From Panax quinquefolius (lineage: Eukaryota > Streptophyta > Magnoliopsida > Apiales > Araliaceae), in assembly GCA_020205615.1 (NCBI GenBank), contig CM035170.1, forward strand, positions 113,932,253-113,996,252: 64,000 nucleotides of DNA, in the 5' to 3' direction. This document shows, one piece after another, positions 48,651 through 60,654 of this stretch. Position 1 is the stretch's first letter. Each line of letters opens with the position of its first letter. Under the pieces are notes generated by a model. The model worked only from the letters and a program-made list of their open reading frames with translations. It had not been told where the DNA came from and made no database searches. The position numbers and the translations under genes are program-made.

Positions 48651-51411
48651 TGACGCCCCCAAAATTAGGTATACATCACCCATCTTGGGTAGTCAGATAC
48701 ATGGTACAGAATTTAAATACAACTTACTAATATAAGCGTAGTATACAATCGACATAAAGCGTGAGTTTGAATACAAATATTGTCTACTAGATATTATACA
48801 AACTCAAAAGGAGTCCTCATTACAATTATTATCACACTATATTTCACGAATAGTGAGGACTACTAATCTTATCCTCGGACCATTACTCGGTTCCCAGGCT
48901 TCGTCCCGGCTATATTCTCATTTCACGAAGAGAACGGTGAAAGAAAGGGTGAGCTCAACTAGCTCGATGAAATATTATGACTAAGATAATGCGAGAATAA
49001 ATTATCATTAGTCTTCAACAATGTTAAAGCGATAAAATACAATAGACATCAAGTTTAAGCTGCGGTGAATAAGCGATCCATTAAAAAAGTCAGTAGAAAA
49101 TAAAATCTACTATCTTTTATGATTTAAAAGGTTTTTCATCTTTGTTATATTTGAGACTCAACTTTAATAAATATTCCACATCATCGAATCACCCCCACTA
49201 CTACGACGCCGAGGATATTCTTTAGTATCACGACCACAATTATTCATGCCACTACGAGCGAGAATAGTTGTGTATTCATTAATGGTCATGATCATGCCAA
49301 CAATTTGTCCATCGATGCACTACTGACCCATTGAAGATTTTTATCACATCATTTGTAACATTACGGTCATGATTACACCGAATAGTCTCTGGTTATAATC
49401 ATACCAAGAGTCCATCTATACTACTACTGAAGCCACGAGATGACTTTCATCACATCATTTATAACATTACGGTCATGATTACACCGAATAGTCTCTAGTC
49501 ATAATCATACCAAGTCCATCTATGCACTACAGGCCACGAGATGACTTTCAACATAATATAAACATGAGGATGATGACAATGATATAAAATTTGATAAAAC
49601 AAGTTCAAGAATTATTTTATCCGAGGAATTATTAACGTCAAATTGTCGACATGATCTTTGTTTTGTAGAGTAAAATTCAAGAATGATCGGAAGAATATTT
49701 CCATGAAAAGATCTTTGGATGAAACGCAAATATCGAGGATATTCTACTAATTTCATGGAGTATAGAAGTCAAAGTTTTAACTTATTTGGGTATAATAAAG
49801 AATGGAATAACAAAAGAAATCACCGTGCATGCGATAGGCCATACATAGGCGAGTTATTCAGCGAGAATAATAATAATGGAACCAAGTTAGGTGAAATTCA
49901 CGCAAACGGGATGTTCAATGAGAATAAAGATGGAATGCGGAATAATAAATGATGGAACCGAATTAAAGCAGATATAATACAGAGCAGAAGGATATTAAGC
50001 GAGAATAATAAAGCGGAATAATAAAAATAGAACCAGTGTCGGTGTAAAAACACGTAGACGAGGATAGGATATTCAACAGAATAATAAAAAAGGCGGAACC
50101 GAGTTAAAGTGTAAACACACTATGACGAGGATGTTCCAAATAAGAATAATAGAAGAATGTCACCAAGTATAGGGTAGTGTAAGCGTATCTGAGTTATTCA
50201 GCGAGAATAATAAGAAATGGAATAACAACGAGTTCTCTTCATGAATAAGAAAGAATAACACCCTTACTGCAGGTACAACAAATAATATTCCCTACCTTAG
50301 AAGAATTGAATATTGGAAAAGTGAAGTAGCGAGAATACTTTTCTTCTTTCTCTCTATAGTTTCTCTCTACAGAGTTTGATGAATTCGTAAGAAATAATGA
50401 AGGAATGAGCTTTCTATTTATAGAAAAAGCGAGGGTGGCTCTTGAGTCTTAATGAAGGTGAAAATGACTCTTGGTAATATTGAAGAGACAACTACTATTT
50501 TTGAAAGGGTAATTAACCTTTGGAACAAGAAGAGGGAGTTAACTCTTGGTAATATTGAAGGGACAACTATTTGCGAAGGTAATTGAAGAAGGTAATTACT
50601 ATTGTGAAGGTAATTACTATTGGCGAAGGTAAATACTATTGTGAAGGTAAATACGAAGGTAATTACTATTTGAAGGTACATGTAAATACTAAGGTAATTA
50701 CTATTCACAAAGGTAATTCTTATTGATTATTGTGAAGAGACTCTTAGATGATGACATATGGGCCCCCATAAAATAATCAAACTTACCACAAGCGTCTCAT
50801 ATGAGACTCTTTATATACATCGAGGATTGAATAAATATTACCACAAATCATTTTATTTTTAATCAACACATTTTAATCTTTCAACAATTATTAATCATTT
50901 ATAACTTGTCGTCTCGATTAATAATATAACATATTATCTGAGATGATCTTTGTGTGATAATTGAATCGATAATATAAGAGATATGATCACGTGCAATTCT
51001 TTGTAGTGATAATTGAGTATAGCTAAGTGACTTCTCACGTAAGCATCGATAATCAATCTGAGTGTCTTTCTTATGCGACCACAGCGTATTCTTGTACTTT
51101 TACCATCGGGTAGTTCAGCAGTTTTAACGGTAACACCTCATAGTTATTTTATAGAAAGATAATTTTGTCGTTTTCTAACTACGACAATACTTAGTTAATA
51201 GGGTCCACTGATGATTGGTAGTAAATACGAATATTCCCCGACACAAAAGAATATTCCCAGAGCCAAACGAATATTTTATAACAACTTGCTTACTTTGCAA
51301 AATTTATAAATATTACCCACAACTATAACATTATATCAAATTTATTCCATAATATTCAAAAATAATATTTATAGAAAATTCATCTTTATTTATAAAATTT
51401 GGGGTCTTACA
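48651..51411 (-). repeat. 3' LTR of element A2
   Basis: On the minus strand it starts TGTAAGACCCC and ends GGGGGCGTCA, 2761 bp. Its inner part carries the same hairpin words and TTCCATT-type repeats as A1. Near 50570-50730 there are units of about 15 bases with AAGGTAATTACTATT. The TATA word is at 50414-50423. Confidence 0.8.
50414..50423 (-). promoter_or_regulatory. U3 TATA box of the A2 LTR
   Basis: CTATAAATAG on the minus strand, placed like the TATA word of A1. A second copy is in the other LTR near 56991-57000. Confidence 0.4.
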
Positions 51412-51514
51412 ACCTCCCTTCTTATGAAATTTAAGCCCTCGAAATTAGAAGTGCGATACTGGTATGTCGAAGAGGTAAGGATACCTTGATTTCATTTTGA
51501 TTCTAACTCCCAAG

Positions 51515-52180
51515 TCATTTCCTCAACATCGTGGTTCCTCCACAAAACTTTGACTTGAGGTATAACCTTGGGCGTAGAATATGTTCCTTCTTATCAAAAT
51601 TTGAGCAGGGAACCTCTTCATACGTCAAATCTTCCGCTATTTCGTTCGGTTCTAACTTCGATAATATGGTTCGGGTCTTTGACATATTTACGTAACATGG
51701 ATATGTGAAAAGCGTTATGAACACGAGACATATTTGGCGGAAAAAAGCGAGTCTATATAGCCACGATTCCTACTCGATCGAGGATTAAAATGGGCCAGAT
51801 GAATCGAGGATTAAGTTTTCCTCTCTTTCCAAATCTTGTAACTCCTTTCCATGGAGCGACTCTTAACAACACATGATCTCTATATATCGAATTCCCGTCC
51901 TTTCGATGAAGATCGGCATAACTCTTTTATCGATTTTGTGAGGTTTTTATCGTTGTCGGATCGTTTGAATCTTTTAAAAGTAGTCATACGTACCAACTCG
52001 GTCCCAACAACGTTGCTTCACCCACCTTATCCCAAACATCTTTGGAGAAGCGACACTTTCTTCCATACTGGCGCTTGAATGGAGCCATGCCGATACTTGC
52101 TTGATAAGCTGTTGTTATAAGAAAACTCCACCGATGGTAAGAACTTGTCCTAACTCCCTTGAAATCAAGGACCTGAGTCT
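51515..52180 (-). pseudogene. Integrase C-terminus of A2
   Basis: The minus strand reads, in pieces, a block like the [15 protein letters not shown] region near 51830-51900, then the KYVNMSKTR and AEDLTYEEVP blocks at 51600-51660 and a chromodomain-like tail. It corresponds to 13192-13850 of B1. Several frame changes are present, unlike in B1. Confidence 0.6.
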
Positions 52181-52284
52181 TAATAGATCTTGAGAGTTTG
52201 AATAGTCCTCTCCATTGTCCGTGATGCGAGGATGATATATGTGAGAGCTAAATCGTGAAGTCTGTGCCCATAGCTTTTTGCAAA

Positions 52285-52870
52285 CTAACCCAAAATCGTG
52301 AAGTGAATCTTGGGTCTCGATCGGAAACTATGGATCTTAGGCATACCATGCGATCTTACAATCTCGTTTATGTACATCTGAGCAAGGCGTTCAAGTGTAT
52401 AAGTTTCTCGTGTCGGTAAGAAATGAGCGAGACTTGGTCGATCTATCAACAATGACCCAAATCGCATCGATGCCTTGAGAAACCTTAGGAAGGCCGTGCT
52501 TGAAATCCATGGTAATGTGCTCCCACTTCCATTACGGAATTTCAAGTGGTTCTGATGGACCTTTTTGTACTTGATGCTCGCTTTAACTTCGTTGACAAGT
52601 TAGACACCTTGAGATAAGCAGCATTTATCTCTCTCTTCATATTGCTCCACCAAAATGTATGGCGAATATCATGATACATTTTGGTACTCCCGAGATGGAT
52701 TGCAAATGGTGTGTTGTGCGCCTCCATCATGATATTATACTTTAAATCCGAAGGGTCGTTAGGAACACAAAGTGTGGAGTTGACTCGAAGTATTCCTTCT
52801 TCATCGATTCTTGCTTCGGCATAGCACCTTCTTGCACTTTCTTCCTCATCACGCATCGGCTCAGTGCATA
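52285..52870 (-). pseudogene. Integrase zinc-binding and core region of A2
   Basis: The minus frame 52542-52856 reads a linker and the zinc-binding region: GILRVNSTLCVPND, IMMEAHNTPFAIHLGSTKMY, then HTFWWSNMKREI, where the paired Cys residues are lost. The core continues in 52285-52545: [30 protein letters not shown] and a shifted [12 protein letters not shown] block. It is part of a broken polyprotein. Confidence 0.65.
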
Positions 52871-52999
52871 GCTTGAGCGACTTTAACTTTATCGATTAAA
52901 GTCGGTTCTACTCGTATACTCGCTATCATCACATCGTCCACGAGTCTTTAACTCTATCTCCATCCTTTGTAAGTCATACAAAATGGGCCTTTGCGTTTG

Positions 53000-53900
53000 A
53001 TAATATCGCTTTTCGTGCTTGCATATGATCTTACCTTTCAATGCGTCGCTACCACGTTAGCTTTTCAGGATGGTATTGGATGGTATGATCATAATCTTCA
53101 ATGACTCAAGTCAACATCTTTGGCGCGTATTACGTTCGTTTTAAGTAAAGAAATATTTGAGGTTTAAGAAATGGGTTTTTATCTTTGGGGTCGATATAAA
53201 ATTCGATTTCACGTTTTAGGGTAGGCTAGGAAGTCTTCAAAATACGCCAAGAAATTTATTAATGATAGAAATATCATTCAAAAGCTATTACTCTCGTCCA
53301 AGACTTGGATAGTACGTCACATTAATACCTGTGTGACTTCAATCCCTTAACTGGATAGCACCTCACAATGATACCTATCAACTTGCCATCTTTAGTCACG
53401 GCGTCGCTTCTGAGAAATGCGGGCGGTGCATTCCACACACAACGAAGTCAACAACGAAAGGATCGGGGCTCTTTACTTATGGCTTGATATGACAATGATT
53501 GACTTTAGTGGTTTGGTTACTTTGAATTCGCATAATGGGTTGGTTAAGAGTATGAAAGCTAACAACCTTACAAAAATCATGATGAGTATTTAACGATCGA
53601 TTTCTAAAGTCACATCAAAGACAAATATTTTCAAAGAGATAAGATCGACGAAGTAGCGTGAAAATATTTATTTGAATCAAATAAGATTTAAAAGCAGTAG
53701 AGGTAATGAAGGCTCCTCTTAACGAAGTTTCAACGATAAGTCAAAGTTTAACTTCTTGGTCAAATTTAAACATTGAACACAACTAGGTGAAATAAAATAA
53801 TGGGTAGAAGGCGGTATCTAACACGGTATAGACTTCATGAGAGCTTATGATTAACTTACGTGATAATTTTATTCGGGTTCCTCGTCACGAGAAAAAAAGC
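53000..53900 (-). pseudogene. Protease and RT stub of A2
   Basis: On the minus strand the protease block with FDVxL...H and the ICLxxDF words is at about 53580-53660. Then the NNRINxRC-like part matches A1 at 17100-17330, and the RT N-terminal edge is at 53160-53240. From there it jumps within about 100 bases to a degraded DYDHTIQYHP and KANVVAT near 53050-53100, which follows RNase H in full elements. About 1-1.5 kb of pol is missing. Confidence 0.6.
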
Positions 53901-53949
53901 GCTCTCTCTTAAACTCTAGGCTTTGACTTTTTTGCAGGCGGCCTTTGGT

Positions 53950-55033
53950 GCCTCCATCCTAGTTGAATTTGTCTTGATGGCAACAAAATCGAGCTAAGTG
54001 ACCTTCTCTTCCACAATTATAACATGCTTTGGAATGCGTGGCGCGATTCGATTTGATGTGTCCCTCTCTCTCGCATTTGAAGCATATGATAGGTGGTCTT
54101 TCTCCTTCCTTAACAACGGGTCTTTGGTCTTTGACGTCTTTCCATCATTGTTGAATCTCCTTTTCTTGAAATGTCCATTCTTATTGTTTTTGTACGATTA
54201 CCCGCAAAGTGGTTACCATATCCGGCTGTTGATTCCCTCCACGCTTGTTGTCAGCCCGATGACTACTACCATTTGGTATTATAATTTTACGGTTTGCTCT
54301 CTTTTAGTTGCGTTGACTCGTTATCGCGCTCCACTATCTTGAGCCCTATTTAAAACATTTGAATACAAACACGGTTTATGAGAAATAAGATGTTGACATA
54401 TCTCGACTTCGAACCTCTTAAAAACATTCGCGCCATTCTCTCTTCATTATCCACACAGTGGGATATGGCCGTGATAACTCATAAATTTTGCCTCGTATTG
54501 CGACACGGTCATATTGTTTTGTTCAAACTTGATAAACTCCACCTCCTTCGTATGGCGAATACTTTCGGGAAAGTATTTATCGTTGAACGACTCTGGAACT
54601 TCTCCCAAGATATCTTGAGACAATGAGGTTGAGTACGTTTCTGGAATTTCCACCCGATGTCTGCCTCTCGCGTAACATAAAAAAGCGTGAAGGGAATCTT
54701 TTGCTCCTCAGAGCATCCCAAGACAACAAATATCTTGGTAATCTGCTTTATCTATGCTTCCGCTAGAAGTGGTTTTGGCTCTCCCTTAAACTCCGGTGGT
54801 CCCAGCTCCTTGAATTATTTAGCGGTGACCGCCCGAGAGTTTTCCGTGTTTCCACCTACGTTTTGGACAGGAGTCGCTCTCGTCTGCTGTTGCATAAATT
54901 GCATAAAGTCTCTGAACATTTGATCATTCATCATTTGGTCGGTGTTGTTGTTTGCGTGAGGATTATCGCCTTCACGATGCACATTATCACGATTATTGAT
55001 ATGTGGTGAATCAGCGATCGCTTTGTTCTCCAT
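53950..55033 (-). pseudogene. gag of A2, frameshifted
   Basis: The minus frame starts with MENKAIADSPHINNRDNV at 55033, matching the acidic, Asn-rich N-terminus of A1 gag. The core (CSEEQKIPF, SFNDKYFPES) lies in shifted frames at 54447-54721. Two zinc knuckles follow; the second, at 53983-54024, keeps all metal ligands (CYNCGREGHLARFC), the only one in the window that does. The first knuckle near 54070 is degraded. Confidence 0.7.
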
Positions 55034-55230
55034 TCTTTATTCTCAAAATTCTCGGATGTCATTTTGAGATCTTGCCACAAAATAAAAGGTTGACATGTAA
55101 CAAATTATCTATATATTATTCTGATGAGCCAATAAAATAGCACATAAACTTAGGTAGGTCATACTAGCGAAGGTATTCCCGTCTCTCCCCTCTAATACTA
55201 TTCTCACATCTTAACCAGGATCGTATCCCC

Positions 55231-55245
55231 AAGCTACGATACCAA
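55231..55245 (-). other. Primer-binding site of A2
   Basis: The minus strand reads TTGGTATCGTAGCTT, five bases from the LTR end. It has the same missing A after TATC as the other A and B copies, with an extra T. Confidence 0.65.
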
Positions 55246-55249
55246 GTTG

Positions 55250-57570
55250 TGGCGCCCCAATATTAGGTATACATCACCCATCTTGGGTAGTCGGATCATG
55301 GTCTGAAATTTAAATACAACTTACTAATATAGCTGTAGGTATGCAATCTGACATAAAGCGTGAGTTTGAATACAAATATTGTCTACTAGATATTATACAA
55401 ACTCAAAAGGAGTCCTCATTACAATTATTATCACACTATTTCACAGAATAGTAGGGACTACTAATGCTATCCTACGGACCATTACTCTAGTTCCCAGGCT
55501 TCGTCCCGGCTATATTCTCATTTCTGAAGAAACGGTGAAAGAAAGGGTGAGCTCAACTAGCTCGATAAGAAATATTATGACTAAGATAATGCGAGAATAA
55601 ATTATCATTAGTCTTCAACAATGTTAAAGCGATAAAATACAATAGACATCAAGTTTAAGCTGCGGTGGAATAATGATCCATTAAAAAAGTCGAGTAGAAA
55701 ATAAAATCTACTATCTTTTATGATTTAAAGGTTTTTCATCCTTTATTATATTTGAGACTCAACTTTAATAAATATTCCACATCATCGAATCACCCACTTA
55801 CTTTCTGACCGAGGATATTCTTTAGTATCACGACCACAATTATTCATGCACTATGGGCGAGAATAGTTGTGTATATCATTAATGGTTATAATCATGCCAA
55901 CAAGCGTCCATCAATGCACTCTTTGAGGATTTTTATCACATCATTTGTAACATTACGGTCATAATTACAATCGAATAGTCTCTCGTCATAATCATACCAA
56001 GTCCATCATACACTACACAGCCACGGATGACTTTCATCACACCATTTGTAACATTACGGTCATGATTACAGAATAGTCTCTCAGTCATAATCATACCAAG
56101 TCCATCTATGCACTACAGGGCCACGAGATGACTTTCAACATAATATAAACATGAGGATGATGACAATGATATAAGAATTCAATAAAACAAGTTCAAGAAT
56201 TATTTTATCCAGGAATTATTAACGTCAAATTGTCGACATGATCTTTGTTTTGTAGAGTAAAATTCAAGAATGATCGGAAGAATATTTTCATGAAAAGATC
56301 TTTGGATGAAAGCGCAAATATCGAGGATATTCTACTAATTTCATGGAGTATAGAAGTCAAAGTTTTAACCAATTTGGGTATAATAAAGAATGGAATAACA
56401 AAAGAAATCACCGTGCATGCGATAGGCCTTACATCTGAGTTATTCAGCGAGAATAATAATAATGGAACCAAGTTAGGTGAAATTCACACCGACAGGATGT
56501 TCCAAGAGAATAATAGATGCGGAATAATAAATGATGGAACCGGTCAGGGCGTATAAGAGAGCATAGGATATTAAGGAATAATAATAAAGGCGGAATAATA
56601 AAAAGCGGAACCGAAGTGCCAGTGTAAAACATGTTTCAGCGAGACATAACGAAGGATATTCAACAAGAATAATAATAAAAGCGGAACCGAATGTCCCAAG
56701 GTGTAAAACACATGACAGGATGTTCCATGAGAATAATAGAAGAATGTCACCAAGTATAGGGTAAAGCGTATCTGAGTTATTCCAATGAGAATAATAAGAA
56801 ATGGAATAACAACAGTTCTCTTCATGAATAAGAAAGAATAACACCCTTACGAATACAACAAATAATATTCCCTACCTTAGAAGAATGAATATTGGAAAAG
56901 TGAAGTAGCGAGAATACTTTTCTTTTTTCTCTATAGTTTCTCTCTACAGAGTTTCAATGAATTAAGTAAGAAATAATGAAGGAATGAGCTTTCTATTTAT
57001 AGAAAAAGCGAGGGTGGCTCTTGAGTGTAATGAAGGGTCAAAATGACTCTTGGTAATATTGAAGAGACAACTACTATTTGCGAAGGGTAATTAACCTTTG
57101 GAACAGAAGAAGCGGTTAACTCTTGGTAATATTGAAGGGACAACTACTATTGAAGAAGGTAATTACTATTGGCGAAGGTAAATACTATTGACGAAGGTAA
57201 TTACTAGTCACAAAGGTAATTACTATTATTGAAGGTAAATTGAAGGTAATTACGAAGAGACTCTTAGATGATGACATATGGGCCCCATAAAATAATCAAA
57301 CTTACCACAAGCGTCTCATAATGGACTCTTTATATACATTAAGGATTGAATAAATATTACCACAAATCATTTTATTTTTAATCAACACATTTTAATCTTT
57401 CAACAATTATTAATCATTTATAACTTGTCGTCTCAATTAATAATATAACATATTATACGAGATGATCTTGTGACAATAATTGAATCGATAATATAAGAGA
57501 TATGATCACGGCAATTCTTTATAGTGATAATTGAGTATAGCTAAGTGACTTCTCACGTAAGCATCAATTG
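55250..57570 (-). repeat. 5' LTR of element A2, truncated
   Basis: It aligns with 48651-51411 up to the word TTCTCACGTAAGCATC and then stops at 57570, so about 400 bases of its 5' end (U3 start) are lost. The next LTR copy starts there. Confidence 0.75.
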
Positions 57571-58898
57571 GACGCCCCCAAAATTAGGTATCGCCACCCA
57601 TCTTGGGTCGCCACTTACATGGTACATAAATTCAAATACAACTTCTTAACCTAAGCGTAGGTATGCAATCGACATAAAGCGTGAGTTTGAATACAAATAT
57701 TGTCTACTAGATATTATACAAACTCAAAAGGAGTCCTCATTACAACTATTATCACACTATTTCACGAATAGTGAGGACTACTAATGCTATCCTCGGACCA
57801 TTACTTACGTTCCCCGACTGTCGTCCGGCTATGTTCTCATTTCACAGAGAGAACGGTGAAAGAAAGGGTGAGCTCAACTAGCCCAAGAAGAAATATTATG
57901 ACTAAGATAATGCGAATAAATTATCATTAGCCTTCAACGATGTTAAACCGATAAAATACAATAGAAACCGGTTTAAGCTGCGGTGAATAAGCAATCCATT
58001 AAAAGAGTCAAGTAGAGAATAAAGTCTACTATCTTTTAGGTTTTAAAAGGTTTTCATCAATTTTTATATTTGAGACTCGACTTAATAAATAAACCACCAC
58101 ATCTAATCATCCCCTGCACTACGGTCAAGGATTTTCATCAAATTATCAATGGTCATGACTATACCGAATCACCACAGGTCATAATCATACCAAAACTATC
58201 CATCAACGCATTATGATGTGCCATCGAGGACTTTTGTCACATCATTTTATATCAAGTCGTGATTATCTTAGAATGATGATCCCGGTCATAATCATACTAA
58301 GTTCATCTATGCACGTAAGCCAAAGATAACATAATATAACATGAGGATGATGACAATGACATAATAATTCAATAAAACAAGTTCAAGAATTATTTAATCC
58401 ATGAATTATTAACGCCCAAATTGTCAATATGATCTTTGTTTAAGTAGAGTAAAATTCAAGAATGATCGGAAGAATATTTCCATGAAAGATCTTTGGATGA
58501 AACGCAAATATCAAGGATATTCTACTAATTTCATGGAGTATATAAGTTCAAGTTTTAACCATTTGGGTATAATAAAGAATGGAATAACAAAAGAAATCAC
58601 CGTGCATGCGGTACTTCGCATGACGAGTTATTCCAATGAGAATAATAATAATAACGGAACGGTGGGGTGAAATTACACCGCAAGCTGGGATGTTCCAATG
58701 AGAATAATAAAGATGGAACCGGATCGGTGTAAAACACACGATAGGATATTCCAACGAGAATGATAAAGAGGCGGAACCGGTCCGGTGTAAAACACATGAG
58801 CAGGATGTTCCAGCGAGAATAATAAAAAGCGGAACCAGTCCGGGTGTAAAACACATGAGCGAGGATGTTCCAAGAATAATAGAAGAATGTCACCAATG
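57570..58898 (-). mobile_element. Family-A LTR fragment, minus strand
   Basis: It begins TGGACGCCCCC, the inverted LTR end, and matches the R-U5 and hairpin part of the family-A LTR. It is most similar to A1: it has GTCGCCACTTACATGG where A2 has GTAGTCAGATACATGG. It ends at 58898 in the TTCCATT repeat region, where a family-B-like LTR begins. Confidence 0.7.
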
Positions 58899-60654
58899 TG
58901 GCGCCCCAAAATAGTATACACAACACCCATTACGAAGTCGCCAAATACATAGTGTGATGGAAACAACTACAACTTTATTATTACAACAAGTAAAAGCGTG
59001 AGTTTGAATACAAATATTATCTTCAGACAATATCTATACTCAAATAAATCCTCATCACATTATTGATTCATTATTTTACAAAAATGGTGAGGACTACTAA
59101 ACAACTCTCTCAGAATCTTCATTCCATTACCCCACCAAGTACTACAATTACATACATTCTCGCCTCCGAGAAGAAAAATGGAACAACAAGGAAAAGGGTG
59201 AGCTCAACTAGCCCGATAAAGAATATTATGACTAAGATAATATACAACAAATTATCGTTAGTCTTGACGAGGGAAAAAATCGATAGAATACAATAGAATG
59301 ACAAGTTTCGGATCAATATTCGCATTTTGAAATAATAATTCATAGAAGAGTTACGTAGAGAATGAATTCTACTATAATCTATGAATTTAACAGTCCATCA
59401 TCAATATTTTATCCACTGTAACATCAATCAATATTCATCTCGAATCAAATATTCATCTTTGCACTCTGTGCCGAAAGATATTCATCAATCGTATTCGTAT
59501 TCATCTCTTTTGTTCATCTTTGTAGACTGAGCCAAAGATATTCATCAATCGGTCATATTCATTTAAACACTGTTCATCTTTGCACTCTGAGGGCCAAAGA
59601 TATTCTTGAAATCATTCATCTTTGCTTCTGAGGCGAAGATATTCAATAATATCATCATTTAAGGCGAGGATGATGAGAAATACTTTTAAAGAAAGCGAAT
59701 CCGATTGAAACAAAATGACAAGGATTAAGGATTAAGGATTAAGTACTTGGTTTTATCCACGCCAAAAATACCTCAAAAATAATCATAGTGGTGTAAAATT
59801 GAGAATGATCAAAACATGGATCAATCGAGTTAGTATCCGGAATAGATATTTTAGACGAAAAGAAGAAATTTTATTTTTAAATTGAATAATCTTAGTATCG
59901 TGAATAGTGCAGTATCGTGAATAGTAACTCAAACACCAAAGATAGAAATTCCACAAAAAACATCACTTATGAATAGTACCGTGAATAGTAACTTCGTGAA
60001 TAGTAAATTCCATGAATAAACTTTCGTGAATAGTAACTCATGAATAGTAACCATGAATAAGTAACCCAGAAGCATGAAAAAGTTCCAAATTTGATAAAAA
60101 CTTGGATCAACATTTGAATAATGATATTGAAGAAATAATATCATTACGAAAAAATAATATCCACTTACCTCGAAAAGATCGATCTTCTAGCTAGAATAGT
60201 ATACGTCTAGCAATACTCAAAGTATACTCAAAATACTCACAAGAATACGCTCAAAATATCGAGAGAGAAATTTCGGTGTGATTTTCAATTCTAAACCCTA
60301 TTTATAGGAAAATGCTTAGAACACCAAGCGAAAATTTAATATAATATTATAATTATACAAATTTTCTTTAGCCCACCTTTTGGTCAAAACACCAGCCACA
60401 CATGTTAATGATGTCCAAAAAAATACAAAAACGTTTTCTTAACAAAATAATTTAAACTCCAAAAATCAATTATTTTGAGCTTGGAACTTCAATAATTCAT
60501 AATAAATAGCCCTTTCATCAGAAAATTGAATCTCATGAGTTTTATAGGAAATTCAATTCTCTACAACTTTACAGAAGAAAGTTTTTCCAAATTCCAAAAA
60601 AGTGAAGGCGATTTTACAAGTTATAATCAAATTTCTATAATAATTGTCCACCAA
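58899..60654 (-). mobile_element. Family-B-like LTR fragment, minus strand
   Basis: It begins TGGCGCCCC (58899) and on the minus strand matches the 3' two thirds of the family-B LTR, including the minisatellite (59455-59650) and the TATTCACGA words (59880-60060). The part 60330-60654 differs from B1, so it is a subfamily. It is cut by the start of B2. Confidence 0.7.

Larger units (their letters stand above)
48651..57570 (-). mobile_element. Ty3/gypsy LTR retrotransposon A2, minus strand
   Basis: On the minus strand the order is: truncated 5' LTR (57570-55250), primer site (55245-55231), gag, protease, RT stub, integrase, polypurine tract (51421-51412) and 3' LTR (51411-48651). It belongs to the same group as A1 but is a separate subfamily. 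Like B1 it lacks the reverse transcriptase core and most of RNase H, giving an internal part of 3.8 kb. The 5' LTR is cut at 57570 by another LTR fragment, so no target duplication can be checked. Confidence 0.8.
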